Origin: Brachycybe producta
Lineage: Eukaryota > Arthropoda > Diplopoda > Playtdesmida > Andrognathidae
Direction: 5' to 3'
Length of the DNA stretch: 64,000 nucleotides
Assembly (NCBI GenBank): GCA_036925085.1
Contig: JAUPFP010000002.1
Span: 2,316,550 to 2,380,549, forward strand
The notes under the pieces are model-generated. The model searched no databases. It was not told the origin of the DNA and saw only the letters and a program-made list of their open reading frames with translations. Below, in pieces: positions 31,385-42,497 of the stretch. Each line of letters opens with the position of its first letter. Position 1 is the stretch's first letter. Both the position numbers and the translations under genes were made by a program.

Positions 31385-34300
31385 CCTCGAACACCCTCGG
31401 TCTTCGCGGACGGAGATTATACCGAGGAGGAGGAGGGGGGTCATCTCCCTCAGAGTCGGTAGACTCCTGCGAAGAAACGGACGGTGGCTTTAGCGCCGGA
31501 GTCACTTCACTCCGCGCCGAAGCCTCCGTGGCATCGCTGTCTGTACCGGAGGAGGTGTCAGAGACTCCTAGTCCATCTTCCTCCCTCACGGTACAGGTGG
31601 GTATATACGGCTTCAGGTTATCGACATGAAACCGGTCGCGCACCTTCCGACCATACCCGTCTACGAACTCTATCTCGTAGACTAGGTCAGAATACCGTGC
31701 GACCACCGTACCCCTCTCAGCTTTATACGCCAAGCTCCATTTCTTTGCCTGGCCGAGCTTCCCAGCCTGATCTCTTATCCACACCTGATCACCAGGCTGA
31801 TAAAGAGGAGGCTCCACACGGCCAGCGTCGTACCGCTCTTTCTGCCTTTTCTGAGCAGCCGTCAAACGTTGACGAGCCTGCTCCTCCACGGCTTGCTGGT
31901 CGGGCAAGTCGCGGACTGGACCGCTCGGAAGGAGATTATCAATCCCCATCCGAGGCTCACGGCCAAACAACAACTGATACGGAGAGACTTGCGTACTCTC
32001 CTGGACAGCTGTGTTATACGCCCACACAGCGGGCCGTAATTTATCCCACCAATCACGCTGTTCCTTGAGGGGATCAAGGTACCGCTTGATGGTTTCCATT
32101 ACGGTCTTATTTGTACGCTCCGTAAGCCCATTAGCTTGCGGATGGTACGCCGTCGTGAAGTGATACGCTATATTATAGCGCTCCCGGAACTTCAGCAGGA
32201 CTTTGCTGGAGAACTGGGACCCACGATCCGAGACAAGAGCCTTCGGTGTGCCATACACCGAAAGGATCTCGTCCTTCAGAAATTTCACCACACAGGCGGC
32301 CGTGGCCCTTCGTACCGCCCTTGCCACACCATACCGGGTGAAAGTCAACCATGATAAGTACATAGGTGACTCCACCCACGGAGGCAGGAAACGGTCCAAC
32401 GAAGTCCATTCCCCAGGTATCAACTGGGTACTCCGGCACAATCGGTTGGAGAAATCCCTGACTTCGAGCGAACTGTCGCGCTCTCTGACACACCAAACAT
32501 GACTTAACATATTCGGCAGTGTCCCGCTTCATACCGATCCAGCAGAAGCGTGAGCGCAGTCTCTGGTAGGTCTTAAACATCCCGAAGTGACCAGCTTCGG
32601 GAATGTCATGTAGCTTCCTTAGACAGATAGCCCTGCATGACTTCGGAACTACCAACACAATTCTCAACCGATCCTGGATGGACCTGATAGCAAACAACAA
32701 GTCATCTGCCACCACGAACTTGAACCGGAGGTTCGAGTTGGGGCCACGGAAGATTTCACTCTTCACTTTGGAGCACCAGCCATCGGCCTCTTGCTCCTTG
32801 ACCCAATCCACCTCGGAACGGATGTGGTAAATAACCTCACCTACGTCGGCTTCGACGTATTCAGGTAAGGAAAGGTCCGCCACATCACGAACAGGATACC
32901 GACTCAAAGCGTCGGCATCCACGTGCAGTGTTCCCTTCCTATACTGAACCTTAAACCGGTACTCTTGAAGCTGCATCTGCCAACGCCCCAACCTGCCTTG
33001 CAGATTTTTGGCTGTCTGCAGATAGCAAAGAGCGTGGTGATCAGTTACGATCACAAACTCCCGGTTAAAGAGGTAAGGACGGAATTTACCCACGGCAAAC
33101 ATGACCGCCAAGCACTCCTGCTCGGTGACCGAATACCGTGTTTCCGCTCCTTTCATGAGTCGGCTTGCGTAGGCCAGAACACGGGGGACACTGTCCTCCG
33201 GTAACTTCTGGTAGACTACGACTCCCAAGCCGTACCCACTAGCGTCGGTATGGATAATTACCTCACCACACGGATCGTACATGGTGAGTACCGGCGCTGC
33301 GGTTAAAAATGCCTTTAACCGAGCAAACGCTAGTTTGCACTGATCCGACCACTCGAAGGACGCATCCTTCTTCGTCAGATCGTGCAAAGGCCTGGCCACC
33401 TTGGCGAAGTCCTTGATGAACCTTCGATAGTAACCGGCCAGTCCGAGAAAACTGCGGACGCCTGTCACCGTTGTCGGGACATCAAACTCCTGGACTGCCC
33501 GTACGAGATCCGGGTCCGGAGCAACTCCCTCGGCACTCACTACGTGACCAAGATAACGTACTTTGTTAAAGCCAAAGAAACATTTCTTCGGCTGGAGTTT
33601 CAGCTCCGCCCCTCGTAACAGTCCAAGGACAGTGGAGAGTCTCTCGAGAAACTGCTCGAAAGTGTTCCCAAAGACGATAATATCGTCCAGGTACACCAGA
33701 CAAGTCTCCCACTTATGTCCTGCCAACAGGAGGTCTAGCGCTCTCTGCATGGTGGCTGGAGCATTACAGAGTCCGAAAGGCATTTTCCGGAACTCAAACA
33801 GACCTTGAGAGCAAATGAATGCCGTTTTCTCAATGTCTGGCTCAGCCATCCGAACCTGCCAGTAACCACTAGCCAGGTCCAAGGTAGCGAAGAACTTCGC
33901 ACCGGCCAATGAGTCGAGCGCATCATCGATGCGAGGCAACGGATACTGATCCAGCTTTGTCTGGGCATTCAGTTTCCGGTAGTCCACGCAAAAACGAAAG
34001 CCACCATCCTTCTTGCGAACAAGCAAGATAGGGCTCGCGTAGGGACTACGCGAAGGTTGGATAACCCCTGCATCCAACATCTTCGCCACCTCTTCTTTCT
34101 CGACTGCTCTGGCCGCTGGAGCGGTTCGACGCAATCCTTCACGCACAGGAGGTTGCCCACCGGTGTCAATCGTATGTTCGACCAGAAAGGTTTCACCCAA
34201 CTCTGTGAAGTCGAACGCGAAATGATCCCGGCGTGCCAGCAGGAACTCTCGAAGCTGTCTCGCCTCTTCAGGCTTCAGATTGGGACCAATCTTAAGACAC

Positions 34301-35688
34301 TCTTCGAGAGTGGGAGCCGTCGCCACGTTGAGCACTTGGCGTCCGTTTCCGGACGCCCCTCTCAACTTAGACGGCTCTTCCAGCCCTACCACAATGGCAG
34401 CCTCCACAGCTTGAGCCGTGGCTACACCCTCTCCTGTTTCCAGGGCAATGGGTGCATTCCCCACGTTTTCAAGCCAGATATCGTACGTGCCAAGCCGGTT
34501 AGCTGCAGCGATACCTGCTACTGCTAACACACCACGTCCACCTAAGGCTTTCCGGTGCGGCTCCACGAGAAGCAGCTGGCCAGGGCCGGCATGCTCTACC
34601 AACGTCACGGATACGACACGTCGTACGTGGGCTGGTAGCCAGACATTCTCCCTCAGTCGCAGAGAACAAACTTCTCCGCGCCCGATAGAGGTTCTGGTCT
34701 CGGGCAGCTCTGGTGAAACAATGTTCACCCACCCGTCAACCTGCTCGAGTGCAGGCGGATCCACTGGGAGTTGCCGTCCCTGAGGCAAAGCCCCTGGTAT
34801 CGGCGATGGAATTGCTTCCACCTCCCTAGGTTCTGCAAGCGCTCGATCGGTGAATGCAGCTTGGAGGGCGTCTGGATGTGCCGTCCAGACATCCTCCCGG
34901 AAGTAAACCTTCCAGTGCACGATATCAACCATCAAGCCGAAGCGTGAGGCGTGATCAACGCCCAACAACGCTTCGCCCTCTCCTTTCACCAAAAGGAGAG
35001 GCACCTTGACGGTTTTCTTGTGGATGGTCAATTCCACATTAGTGACCCCTACTACCTCGATGGAGTGCCCACCCATTCCCAGAAGAAATGAAGGAACCGC
35101 CAGTTCCTCTATAGACAACTCCATCACCCGTGCCGCCGTAATGCTTAGGACCGACACGTCGGCCCCGGTGTCGACGATCATCTCCATCAGACGATCGCCT
35201 ATCGACACCCACACTCTCGGGGAACCTACGTCGTAGGCCCGGCTCTGAAGCTCAGGGATGGGAACCCGCGGGCTCCCACCATCGATCTTCTGCCTCCCGT
35301 CCACCTTACCGCCCACACCGGACGGTAATCCCAGACGTGCAGAAGACTGGGGACCAGTCTCAGAAACCAGAGACTCCCCAGGCACCACGGGAGGCATGGG
35401 CACACCAACTCCTCCCGCCTGCTCGATGAGCGCACGATCCAGCACCTCACCACTAGGCATGTAGGGTGAGGGGGCAAACCAGCGATCCAGCTGGCTGCAC
35501 ACGGCCTCCAATGTGGAGCATGGCGATGGAAATACCCACTGGGTAATTTCCGGGTCCGCAGACCTCGCCAGAGGCACCCCTGCCTTCCGCAGGACATCCA
35601 CATATTTGGAGACTGCCCGGAGGTACGTCCCTCGTTCAGAGCTCAGGCCGTGACAGGCACCTGAGCTTTGAAGCTTTACCGGTCGCAC
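31385..35688 (-). pseudogene. A pol polyprotein, integrase frameshift
   Basis: Protease: MIVDTGADVSVLS (about 35170-35210) and ALLGVDHASRFG. RT: FCVDYRKLNAQTKLDQYPLP, DLASGYWQV, MPFGLCNAPATMQRAL and the catalytic LVYLDDIIVFGN (about 33665-33700). RNase H: IHTDASGYGLGVV, TEQECLAVMFA and VTDHHALCYL. Integrase: HDIPEAGHFG...CLVCQRA zinc finger, GMDFVGPFP, VSDRGSQFS and NGLTERTNKTVMETI, then a YQPGDQVWIRD tail and an acidic Ser-rich end with RYNLRPRRPR. A two-base deletion near 32347 (compare B 58508-58515) shifts the frame just after IMVD in the core, so this pol is broken. Upstream it overlaps the end of gag in another frame. Confidence 0.9.
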
Positions 35689-35693
35689 ACCAC

Positions 35694-37297
35694 TCAGTTC
35701 GGTGGCGACCGGCGGCGGTTTAACGAGGATCTCTCCTCGTCCTCCACGAGTCGATAGTAGAACTGGCCATCATGAACGGTGGCCAGGTACTTCCGACCCT
35801 CCAGCCAAACTGGCGCAACGCCAGCGGTTGGCTGGAGGCTCTGACTTTCGTCAGGCAACTTCTTTCTCTGGCAACTTGTCCTTTGGCCGCAGCCTTCGGG
35901 CAATCCTTCCTCAGGTGATCCATATGGTTACACCCAAAACAAGGACCTAGTCGCCGGAGTGAATCTCCCGTACGGTCCGTACCTCGAGGCGTTGCCGCCG
36001 GCTGACCTCCACCAGAGCCTGCCTGCTTCTTCTTCTTGCCTCCGGTCTTGGCTCCTGCTTTGTCCGACTTGGACGGTGCAGCAGCCTTCGCACCCGTTTG
36101 GCTCGAAGATGAAGCCTTGGCAGCGCTCCCAGAGCTAGCCGTGGTTCCGGAGGACGGAGCGTTAGCCCTGTCCTGAGGAACCCCTCTTGTACGGGTAGGT
36201 AATTTACCTACGAGAAGCAAATCGGCTTCCACCAGCCGTGCCTTCCTGGCATATGCCTCCACCGTACCGGCCTTACAACCGATCAACTGATCGGTGATGG
36301 CCGTCTGGAGTTTCCGTTTGAAGCGAATGAGCCGACAGCTCTCGTCTTCGCCCAGAGACACACGGTCGGACAGTTCCAAGAACCGCCAGTAGAATGCCTG
36401 AACAGACTCGGTAGCCCCCTGTTTCATGGACTCGAATTCACCGAAACAGAGGCGAGCCTGATTGCTGGTGCTGAAGCGGCTACGCATAGCATCCTTCAGC
36501 TCAGTCCAGGTCAGGTCTGGAAGAGTTTCCACCAACGTGGCGTAGTACTCTTCCGCCGGACCGTCCAGCAGAAACGTAAAGAAACTGCATCGGGACTCGT
36601 CCGTCCAGCACTGAGCTCGGGCTTTCGCTTCGAACTTGCGGAGAAAAGGCGTCAAGTCCTCTCTGCCGTCGTAACGAGCAAAAGAGTGGACCGGGTTAAA
36701 GAACCCGAACGCCTGGACCTCCGCTAGAACCGCTGGAGCGGGCGTACAAGCAGCGGCGCTAACCCTGCAAGGCGGCCTGCTCCGGTTCCCCGAAACATCA
36801 GACACGGACTCAGCTTCCGAGGGAATCATCATCTGAACCCTCGGCTGCTGTCCGGGTACAGCAGGAGCTCCCCGGCCAAGTCCCCGAGGAGACGGCCTGG
36901 GTGCTACCCGCGGAGGTACCAACCGGGGAAGTACCGGTGGTTCCTCTCCCCGTGCGCCTTCACGCACGGGCGACAGTGAGAGCCGAGGTGCCACCCTCGG
37001 CTCAACCGACGACCGGGACAGTCGTCCTTCCAACCGAAGGACATCTATTCCGTAAGCAATCTCAACGAGTTGCTGCTCGGATAGCCCGGCCAAAAAGGCC
37101 CGGCCCTCACGTGCAGTCTCGTCCGGGATTTCCACCATGTCCCTACGGGGCAGATCGCCACGTCCAACCGGACGGGCGATGGTGGAAACTTGGACAAGCG
37201 GCGGTGGCTGCTCGTCCTCCCCGGTGAGATCACCGTCGGACCCACTGTCTTCCAACGGGTATTCTCCCGGACGGATGTCACGGCGGCGTTTCCGCAC
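35694..37297 (-). pseudogene. A gag
   Basis: Starts at 37297 (MRKRRRDIRPGEYPLEDS) or further upstream as in B (63626). The N-terminal part is basic and Pro/Arg-rich. The capsid region starts at FFNPVHSFARYDGREDLTPFLRKF and includes DGPAEEYYATLVETLPDLTW and SVQAFYWRFLELSDRV. A Ser/Ala/Lys-rich linker leads to the zinc knuckle CFGCNHMDHLRKDC (CX2CX4HX4C, about 35905-35945), whose usual aromatic/Gly positions are partly changed (B has NQMGH). A small insertion near 35865 shifts the frame; the original end, SLNRRRSPPN, lies at 35694 in another frame. pol overlaps in a different frame, so frameshifting is expected. Confidence 0.85.
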
Positions 37298-38085
37298 CGG
37301 GACCCATTCCTCCGAGAGATCCCCGCCTACGCTACCGCTAGGCCCCTCCGTTTCCAGAGGGTCCCCGCCTTCCGCCCCGAAGGGGACGGTCGACTACGCG
37401 GCCGCGTAACTCCAACCCCGCATCTGCTCCAAGTTCCCGACCTCCCGTCGGTACTTTTGGGGCTGACTCCATTTTTCACCGTAAACGAACGGTAAAATCT
37501 GGACAAAGCCACCAGATCTCGGGTTTCCACCGTCGAAAACGGTAATCTCACGGACAAAAGTCCGTAAAATACCGTAACGAGCAGATGGAACCGTGCAAAA
37601 CCGCGGTATCACGGACAAGAGTCCGTGTCCCACGGTAAAGTATGGTCAGAGTTTGACTTTACCGGTTTCTACCGCGGTATAACGGACAAAAGTCCGTTTC
37701 CCACGGTGTACTTCTCGGTAAATGACCTTTTACCACTTTCTACCACGGATCAACGGACAAAAGTCCGTACACCACGGTGTACTTGCGGTAAAAATACCGT
37801 ACACCACCGAAAACCACGGTACCACGGACCGTAGTCCGTGCCCCACGGTAATTCGACGGTACCAATACGGTAACCGACGGTAAATTTACCGTTAACCACG
37901 GTACAACGGACCAGAGTCCGTCCCCCACGGTAAACAACGGTAAATTAACGGTGAAACGGTGGTTTCCGCCGCTGTCCCACGGACCAAAGTCCGCGCCCAG
38001 TGACGTACTCTCACCGCACGGTGATTCGACCGACTTAACGGTCGAACTCACGGTAAATCACCGTGCGAGAGGCGGGGTACAGGTA
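37298..38085 (-). promoter_or_regulatory. A 5' leader with stem-loop array
   Basis: Between primer site and gag. Seven short inverted repeats with stem CGGAC/GTCCG and variable 4-base loops start at 37551, 37611, 37682, 37753, 37823, 37906 and 37980. ACGGT/ACCGT words pair between them. B shows the same array (63761 onward). No conserved frame crosses the array. Confidence 0.75.
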
Positions 38086-38101
38086 CCCGGCGCCTCCACC
38101 A
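38086..38101 (-). promoter_or_regulatory. Primer binding site of A
   Basis: Minus-strand TGGTGGAGGCGCCGGG, two bases after the 5' LTR. It starts with the obligatory TGG. The tRNA is unassigned; offset by three bases it resembles tRNA-Thr. Confidence 0.65.
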
Positions 38102-38103
38102 AT

Positions 38104-38900
38104 TGTAACGTCCCGCCGGACCGTCACAATAACCCCAGTAAGTTCACCCCAAAAACGGCGTAAAACTTACCGCTCAACCGGCTCCTCACGGGGACGGGAC
38201 CGTACCCGTAGCCGTCTCCCGCACTGTGCTCCTTGAGTTGTGTCGGCTCCAGGAGCCACGCCCGATGGACACGACGAAAGACCACGCCGCCACGCCGAGA
38301 ATATCGCGGTAGAACACCGGTTCTACCGCGAGCCGACACGAGGACCGGCCGAAACAAGTCGGTAATAGGACGGTGGTGATTTCCCCAAACCAGAAACCCA
38401 CCCCCCTCGCGGTACTCCCCAAGAAAAGACACGACACCGTAAGTGATGAAGTAAAAAGTGTATTTAATTGACACTTACGATGTATGATGAATAAAGAAGG
38501 CAGTGATAATATTTACACAACTTGGCTGGTAAACTTCTACCAGCCAAGCCCCCATAAATATATACAAACAAAGGCCAACAGGCCAAAGGCACAAAAACAG
38601 AAGAGGCACTGGCCAGTGGAGGTATCCTTGACCTCCACCCACAGGTCTAGTCTCATGTACAGCCCACAACCAACTGCCCAGATCCTGTGGTTGACTAGGC
38701 CACAGGAAACCTCCAGGCAACTCCACCTGGAGGGGACAGAGGTCACATCTGACCTCTCACCCATAGACTTCATGGTGAGAGGTCTGCTGGCACCAAAATG
38801 GCGTCCGTCCCAACAGCCTACTGTAGCTGTCAGGCAGACCACCATAGGGAAATTCGTCTGCTCCACCAAAATTAAAATTGGAGCAGACCAGGTTGCCACA
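38104..38900 (-). repeat. A 5' LTR
   Basis: 797 bp, about 99% identical to the 3' LTR apart from an ACAA insertion near 38570. Followed by TGTA of the target duplication. Confidence 0.93.
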
Positions 38901-40733
38901 TGTAAAAGTCTCAGAACTTCGGGTACCAGGTGTTTGGGTACCACAGTCACGAGCTTGGGTGTGATGCTGCCCTGGTAGACAAGGGCATACAAAACCTCAT
39001 CTATGATGACGTAGGTATGGTGAAGCTCGGAACTCGGGTTGTTACGAAGTTCGTCCTTGATCTGTGTCACGTTCAGGTCTCTTTCTTGTTCAACCGACCA
39101 ATACCAACGCAACATGACTGCGTAAACCATGCTGTTGTCGAGGTCATCTGGGGTAGCCTTCAGGTTCCAGTCTTCAGGAACATCCACCGGACTCCGTGAA
39201 ATGCAGTCTGCATCCTCGTGAGTGATGCCGGCCTTGTAGACTACCGTGTAGTTGTATTCCTGGAGCAGAAGCTGCCAACGGCCCAGGCGTTCCTGAAGTT
39301 GTTGCGCAGTTTTTAGGTAGCACAGTGCGTGATGGTCGGTGACGATGACAAAGGCTTTGTTAAAGAGGTATGGTCTAAACTTGACGATGCCATACACCAC
39401 TGCGAGGCACTATCTGTTGTTGAATAGTTTAATTCGGCATCTCGGAGCACTTGAAAGACCACCCAGGATCTGCAGTTCCTTAGATGGTGACTGTTGATAG
39501 AGGATAGCTCCGATGCCATAGGCAGAGGCGTCGGTGTGCATCTTGATTTCGGCATCTGGATCGTAAATGGCCAATTTTGGCGCAGTGACAAGTTTAGTCT
39601 TTAACAGTGTAAAGGCTGCTTCTCTGTCGATCATCCATAAAAAGGGCAGCCCCTTTTTGGTCATATCCGTGAGTGGTTTGGTGATGTGGGCAAAGTTGAC
39701 GATGAATCGCCAGTAGAAACCGGCCATGCCCAAAAATCGCTTCACCTCCTTGACGTTAGTAGGCGCCGCTAAGTCGGAGATGGCAACCACTTTTCTCGGG
39801 TCTGGATGCACTCCTTCTTTGGAGATGATGTGTCCTAAGTAGAGGACTTCGTCGTAGCCGAAGAAGCTTTTCTCGGGGTGAAGCTTCAACCCCGCCTCTC
39901 TTAGGAGTCCTAGGATGCAGTCCAACCTTTCCATAAACTGTTCGAAGGTCGCACCGAATACGATGATGTTGTGTAGGTAGACTAGACAGGTCTCCCGTTT
40001 GTGGCCAGCCAAAAGGATATCCAGGGCACGCTGCACAGTAGCAGGAGCGTTACACAGACCGAAGGGCATCCGATTGAACTCGAACAGCCCACCGGGTGTG
40101 ATGAACGTGGTCTTCTCCCTGTCCTCTTTGGCGACCTCAAACTGCCAATAGCCAGAGATTATGTCGAGGGTCACGAAGATTATCTACCCACGAAGCGAGT
40201 CTAAAGCATCATCGATTCAGGGTAGTGGGTAATTGTCTGGTTTGGTGATGTCGTTCAGGCATCTATAGTCAACGCAGAAATGCCACTGTCCATCCTTCTT
40301 CACCAGGACTACTGCTGAGGCATAAGGAGACTTGGATTCACTAGCTACTCCAGTTCGGAGCATTTCCTCAACGGTCTTTCTGATGATCTCCCGCTGTTCG
40401 GGGCCGCTCCTTCGGAGGGGTTCTCGTACGGGTGCATGATCACCAGTGTCAATCAGATGTTCAGTGAGGTTGGTACATCCAAGTTCTGACGTTTCTAGCG
40501 CGAAGACATCTCGATAGGATCTCAAAAGATCCATTAGAATGCGCCTCTGGCCATTACGTAATCTAGGCCTGAGTTGCATTGCTTCATCGAATTTAGCGCC
40601 TGACTCTCGTCATTATTGGGTCAGCGTTTCAAGTCGTTTTTACTTCAACTGTTTCGAAGCAGTAGTCTTTTTGTACGTGGGCTATCACTTCGCCGAAGGC
40701 CAGGGTCAATGGCTTCATAGTGGTGTTCAGGAC
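38901..40733 (-). pseudogene. E2 RT and RNase H (5' part of pol)
   Basis: RT: LIDTGDHAPVREPLRR, SPYASAVVLVKKDGQ and FCVDYRCLND, then stops at the position of LPRIDD and shortly after (about 40190-40220). SGYWQFEV, MPFGLCNAPATVQRAL and LVYLHNIIVF follow: the catalytic YLDD has become YLHN, which removes both aspartates. RNase H shows MHTDASAYGIGAIL, a frame change near 39410, and VTDHHALCYL. The frame reaches LRLLH at 38905 and is cut by element A exactly before the integrase zinc finger. This RT is inactive by inspection. Confidence 0.88.
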
Positions 40734-42497
40734 CTAGTCTAGGAAGCTGTTGCTATTACGGCCTTGCATAATGCCAGTGGCCACCCAGACCTCCCTCGAG
40801 ACTCGCAGCTTCTCGTCGGGAGAGACCACGAAAAGATCTTGGTCCGTGAGGATCCTAGAGGCCTCTACCTCCACTAGCATTGTCCCATGGCCAGTGAGTT
40901 GCGTTAGCCCTTTGACTACTAAATATTTGTCTGGTTGCTGTATAAGCTTGACTTCAACGGGAGCGGTGTCCGTCTCCCCAAGAGTGGCCGGTGTGATCTC
41001 TTCCAGCACACTCATGACATACGCCTGAATACTCTGCCTTCGGAGTGCTGATTCAAAGAGGTCGTCCTCCAAATAGACTTTATTGGTCTGCATAGACACG
41101 AGGAGCTTCAGTGCCCTACCCAGGTCTCGGCCTAAGATGGCATCGGGTGGGCCAGTAATAACCAGCAGGCGGCCCGTGGCAGATTGTTCGGCAATCTTCA
41201 CAGTAACGGAGACTTGCCCTGCCACGGCAATAGTGTTTCCTCCAACTCCCTCGATTCTCGGAAGACAAGCCATAGGCTTGATGTCGAGTTGGAGCCGCTT
41301 TGCAAGTGTCTCGGATATTACGCTGCCATGGGCTCCGGTGTCTACGAGCATGCGGACCTTTTTGCCATTGATAGTGACAGTGATTTTCGGACTATCATCA
41401 CTGACACTATGATTTTTGATCTCTTGAGGCATACAAGTATTCTTCAGTTGTCGGTATAGGTCCTTCAGCATCCGGCGGCAGCAAGGGCGCCCTTGGAGTG
41501 AAGTCCCATCACCTGGAGCCAAGATGGCGACCACCTCATTGGCGGTGCAACCCAAGGCGGCGGTGGTGAGATTAATGACCTCAAGGGCACCATGCCAGGT
41601 AGTTAGGTCGTCAATTCCCCAAGTTGTTTCTGGGATGTGGTCGACCATCAGTATTGGTATGCTGGCCGGTGCTCTGTCATAATCGTTTGTCACAGGAGGC
41701 ATGTCGGGTCCGGTGGCCACACTACTGTGGTCCGTATCGGAGGCTTCCCTTGTGAGATCGTAAGTCGGGTACGCGTACTGATGTTCTGTATGCTCATAGT
41801 TTGTATAGCGCGGTACATAGTACGTACACTCTTCAGGTATATTGTATGGACCTGGTGCATGTCGTCTGTAGTACGAATCGTAGCAGGGCTCGTACAGCTC
41901 TCGGTGACCGACAGCATATGGCAAAGAGTTGTCTGGTCTGCTACAATATCTGCAATATTGTGGTGTTGTAGTACATGTAGTCGGTAGTGGTGGCGCAGGC
42001 GGCAGTTGGGTGCCATTATGAATAATCATCATGTGAGTAATCTGTATTTTCAATTCATTGAGTTGATGCATGATGGTGTTGAGTTTACAACCATCACACG
42101 ACTGTGTGGGCAGTGGATCTGGTAGTAGCGGAGGTCGCTCCTGTTGGTATCTGGAGTAGTATGTGGATGACATTAGGCGTCGTAATGTACTATTGTCTGT
42201 GGACCGAGCCGTGCGCCGTGTAGATGGTTGATGTACATCATTACTGTGGGTGCTGCCACTTTGCGGCACCCACCAGGTCCCAGGTTGAATAACTGGATCT
42301 ATGGTGGGTCCGAGTGGGACAGCCACACGTGATGATGTGGCGTATTGTGTGTCGTATGTCTGTGATGTTGCATGGGTCCTCCATAATGCTGATGGATACG
42401 TGCCGCCTCTGGAGTGCAGAAGAGCCCTCCGAGCAGCCCCAGTTAGTCGTGGGTGAGCGTCCATTATGTTAAGACTCGTGCAACACGTGGTAATCAA
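40734..42497 (-). CDS. E2 gag-protease ORF lacking capsid
   Basis: A single open frame of 587 residues. The N-terminal 300 residues are Thr/Ser/Tyr/Pro-rich (CDGCKLN, CRYCSRPDN, YYRRHAPGPYN) without the capsid blocks or CX2CX4HX4C knuckle that E1 has. From IPILMVDHIPE the sequence aligns with E1: VAILAPGDG, PCCRRMLKDLY, then protease MLVDTGAHGSVISE (about 41310-41350), GVGGNTIAVAG and AILGRDLGRAL. It ends after a YLEDDLFESALRR block. The missing part suggests an internal deletion or replacement, yet the frame stays open. Confidence 0.75.
   Translation of the reverse strand: MITTCCTSLNIMDAHPRLTGAARRALLHSRGGTYPSALWRTHATSQTYDTQYATSSRVAVPLGPTIDPVIQPGTWWVPQSGSTHSNDVHQPSTRRTARSTDNSTLRRLMSSTYYSRYQQERPPLLPDPLPTQSCDGCKLNTIMHQLNELKIQITHMMIIHNGTQLPPAPPLPTTCTTTPQYCRYCSRPDNSLPYAVGHRELYEPCYDSYYRRHAPGPYNIPEECTYYVPRYTNYEHTEHQYAYPTYDLTREASDTDHSSVATGPDMPPVTNDYDRAPASIPILMVDHIPETTWGIDDLTTWHGALEVINLTTAALGCTANEVVAILAPGDGTSLQGRPCCRRMLKDLYRQLKNTCMPQEIKNHSVSDDSPKITVTINGKKVRMLVDTGAHGSVISETLAKRLQLDIKPMACLPRIEGVGGNTIAVAGQVSVTVKIAEQSATGRLLVITGPPDAILGRDLGRALKLLVSMQTNKVYLEDDLFESALRRQSIQAYVMSVLEEITPATLGETDTAPVEVKLIQQPDKYLVVKGLTQLTGHGTMLVEVEASRILTDQDLFVVSPDEKLRVSREVWVATGIMQGRNSNSFLD

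Larger units (their letters stand above)
26326..38900 (-). mobile_element. A: full-length Ty3/gypsy element with long post-pol region
   Basis: 12,575 bp on the minus strand, inserted in E2 pol with TGTA duplicated (26322-26325 and 38901-38904). LTRs of 793 and 797 bp differ by about ten substitutions and one 4-bp indel, so it is fairly young. Order: 5' LTR, primer site, leader with stem-loop array, gag, pol, ~4 kb post-pol region, polypurine tract, 3' LTR. Lesions seen: a 2-base deletion in integrase (about 32347), a frameshift near the gag end (about 35865) and a 1-base deletion in the post-pol ORF (about 27880). B is a second copy. Confidence 0.93.

Noticed and set aside
37551..38070. CRISPR-like array
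   Set aside because: The repeated units are short inverted repeats inside a eukaryotic retrotransposon leader, with no repeat-spacer organisation and no cas genes.
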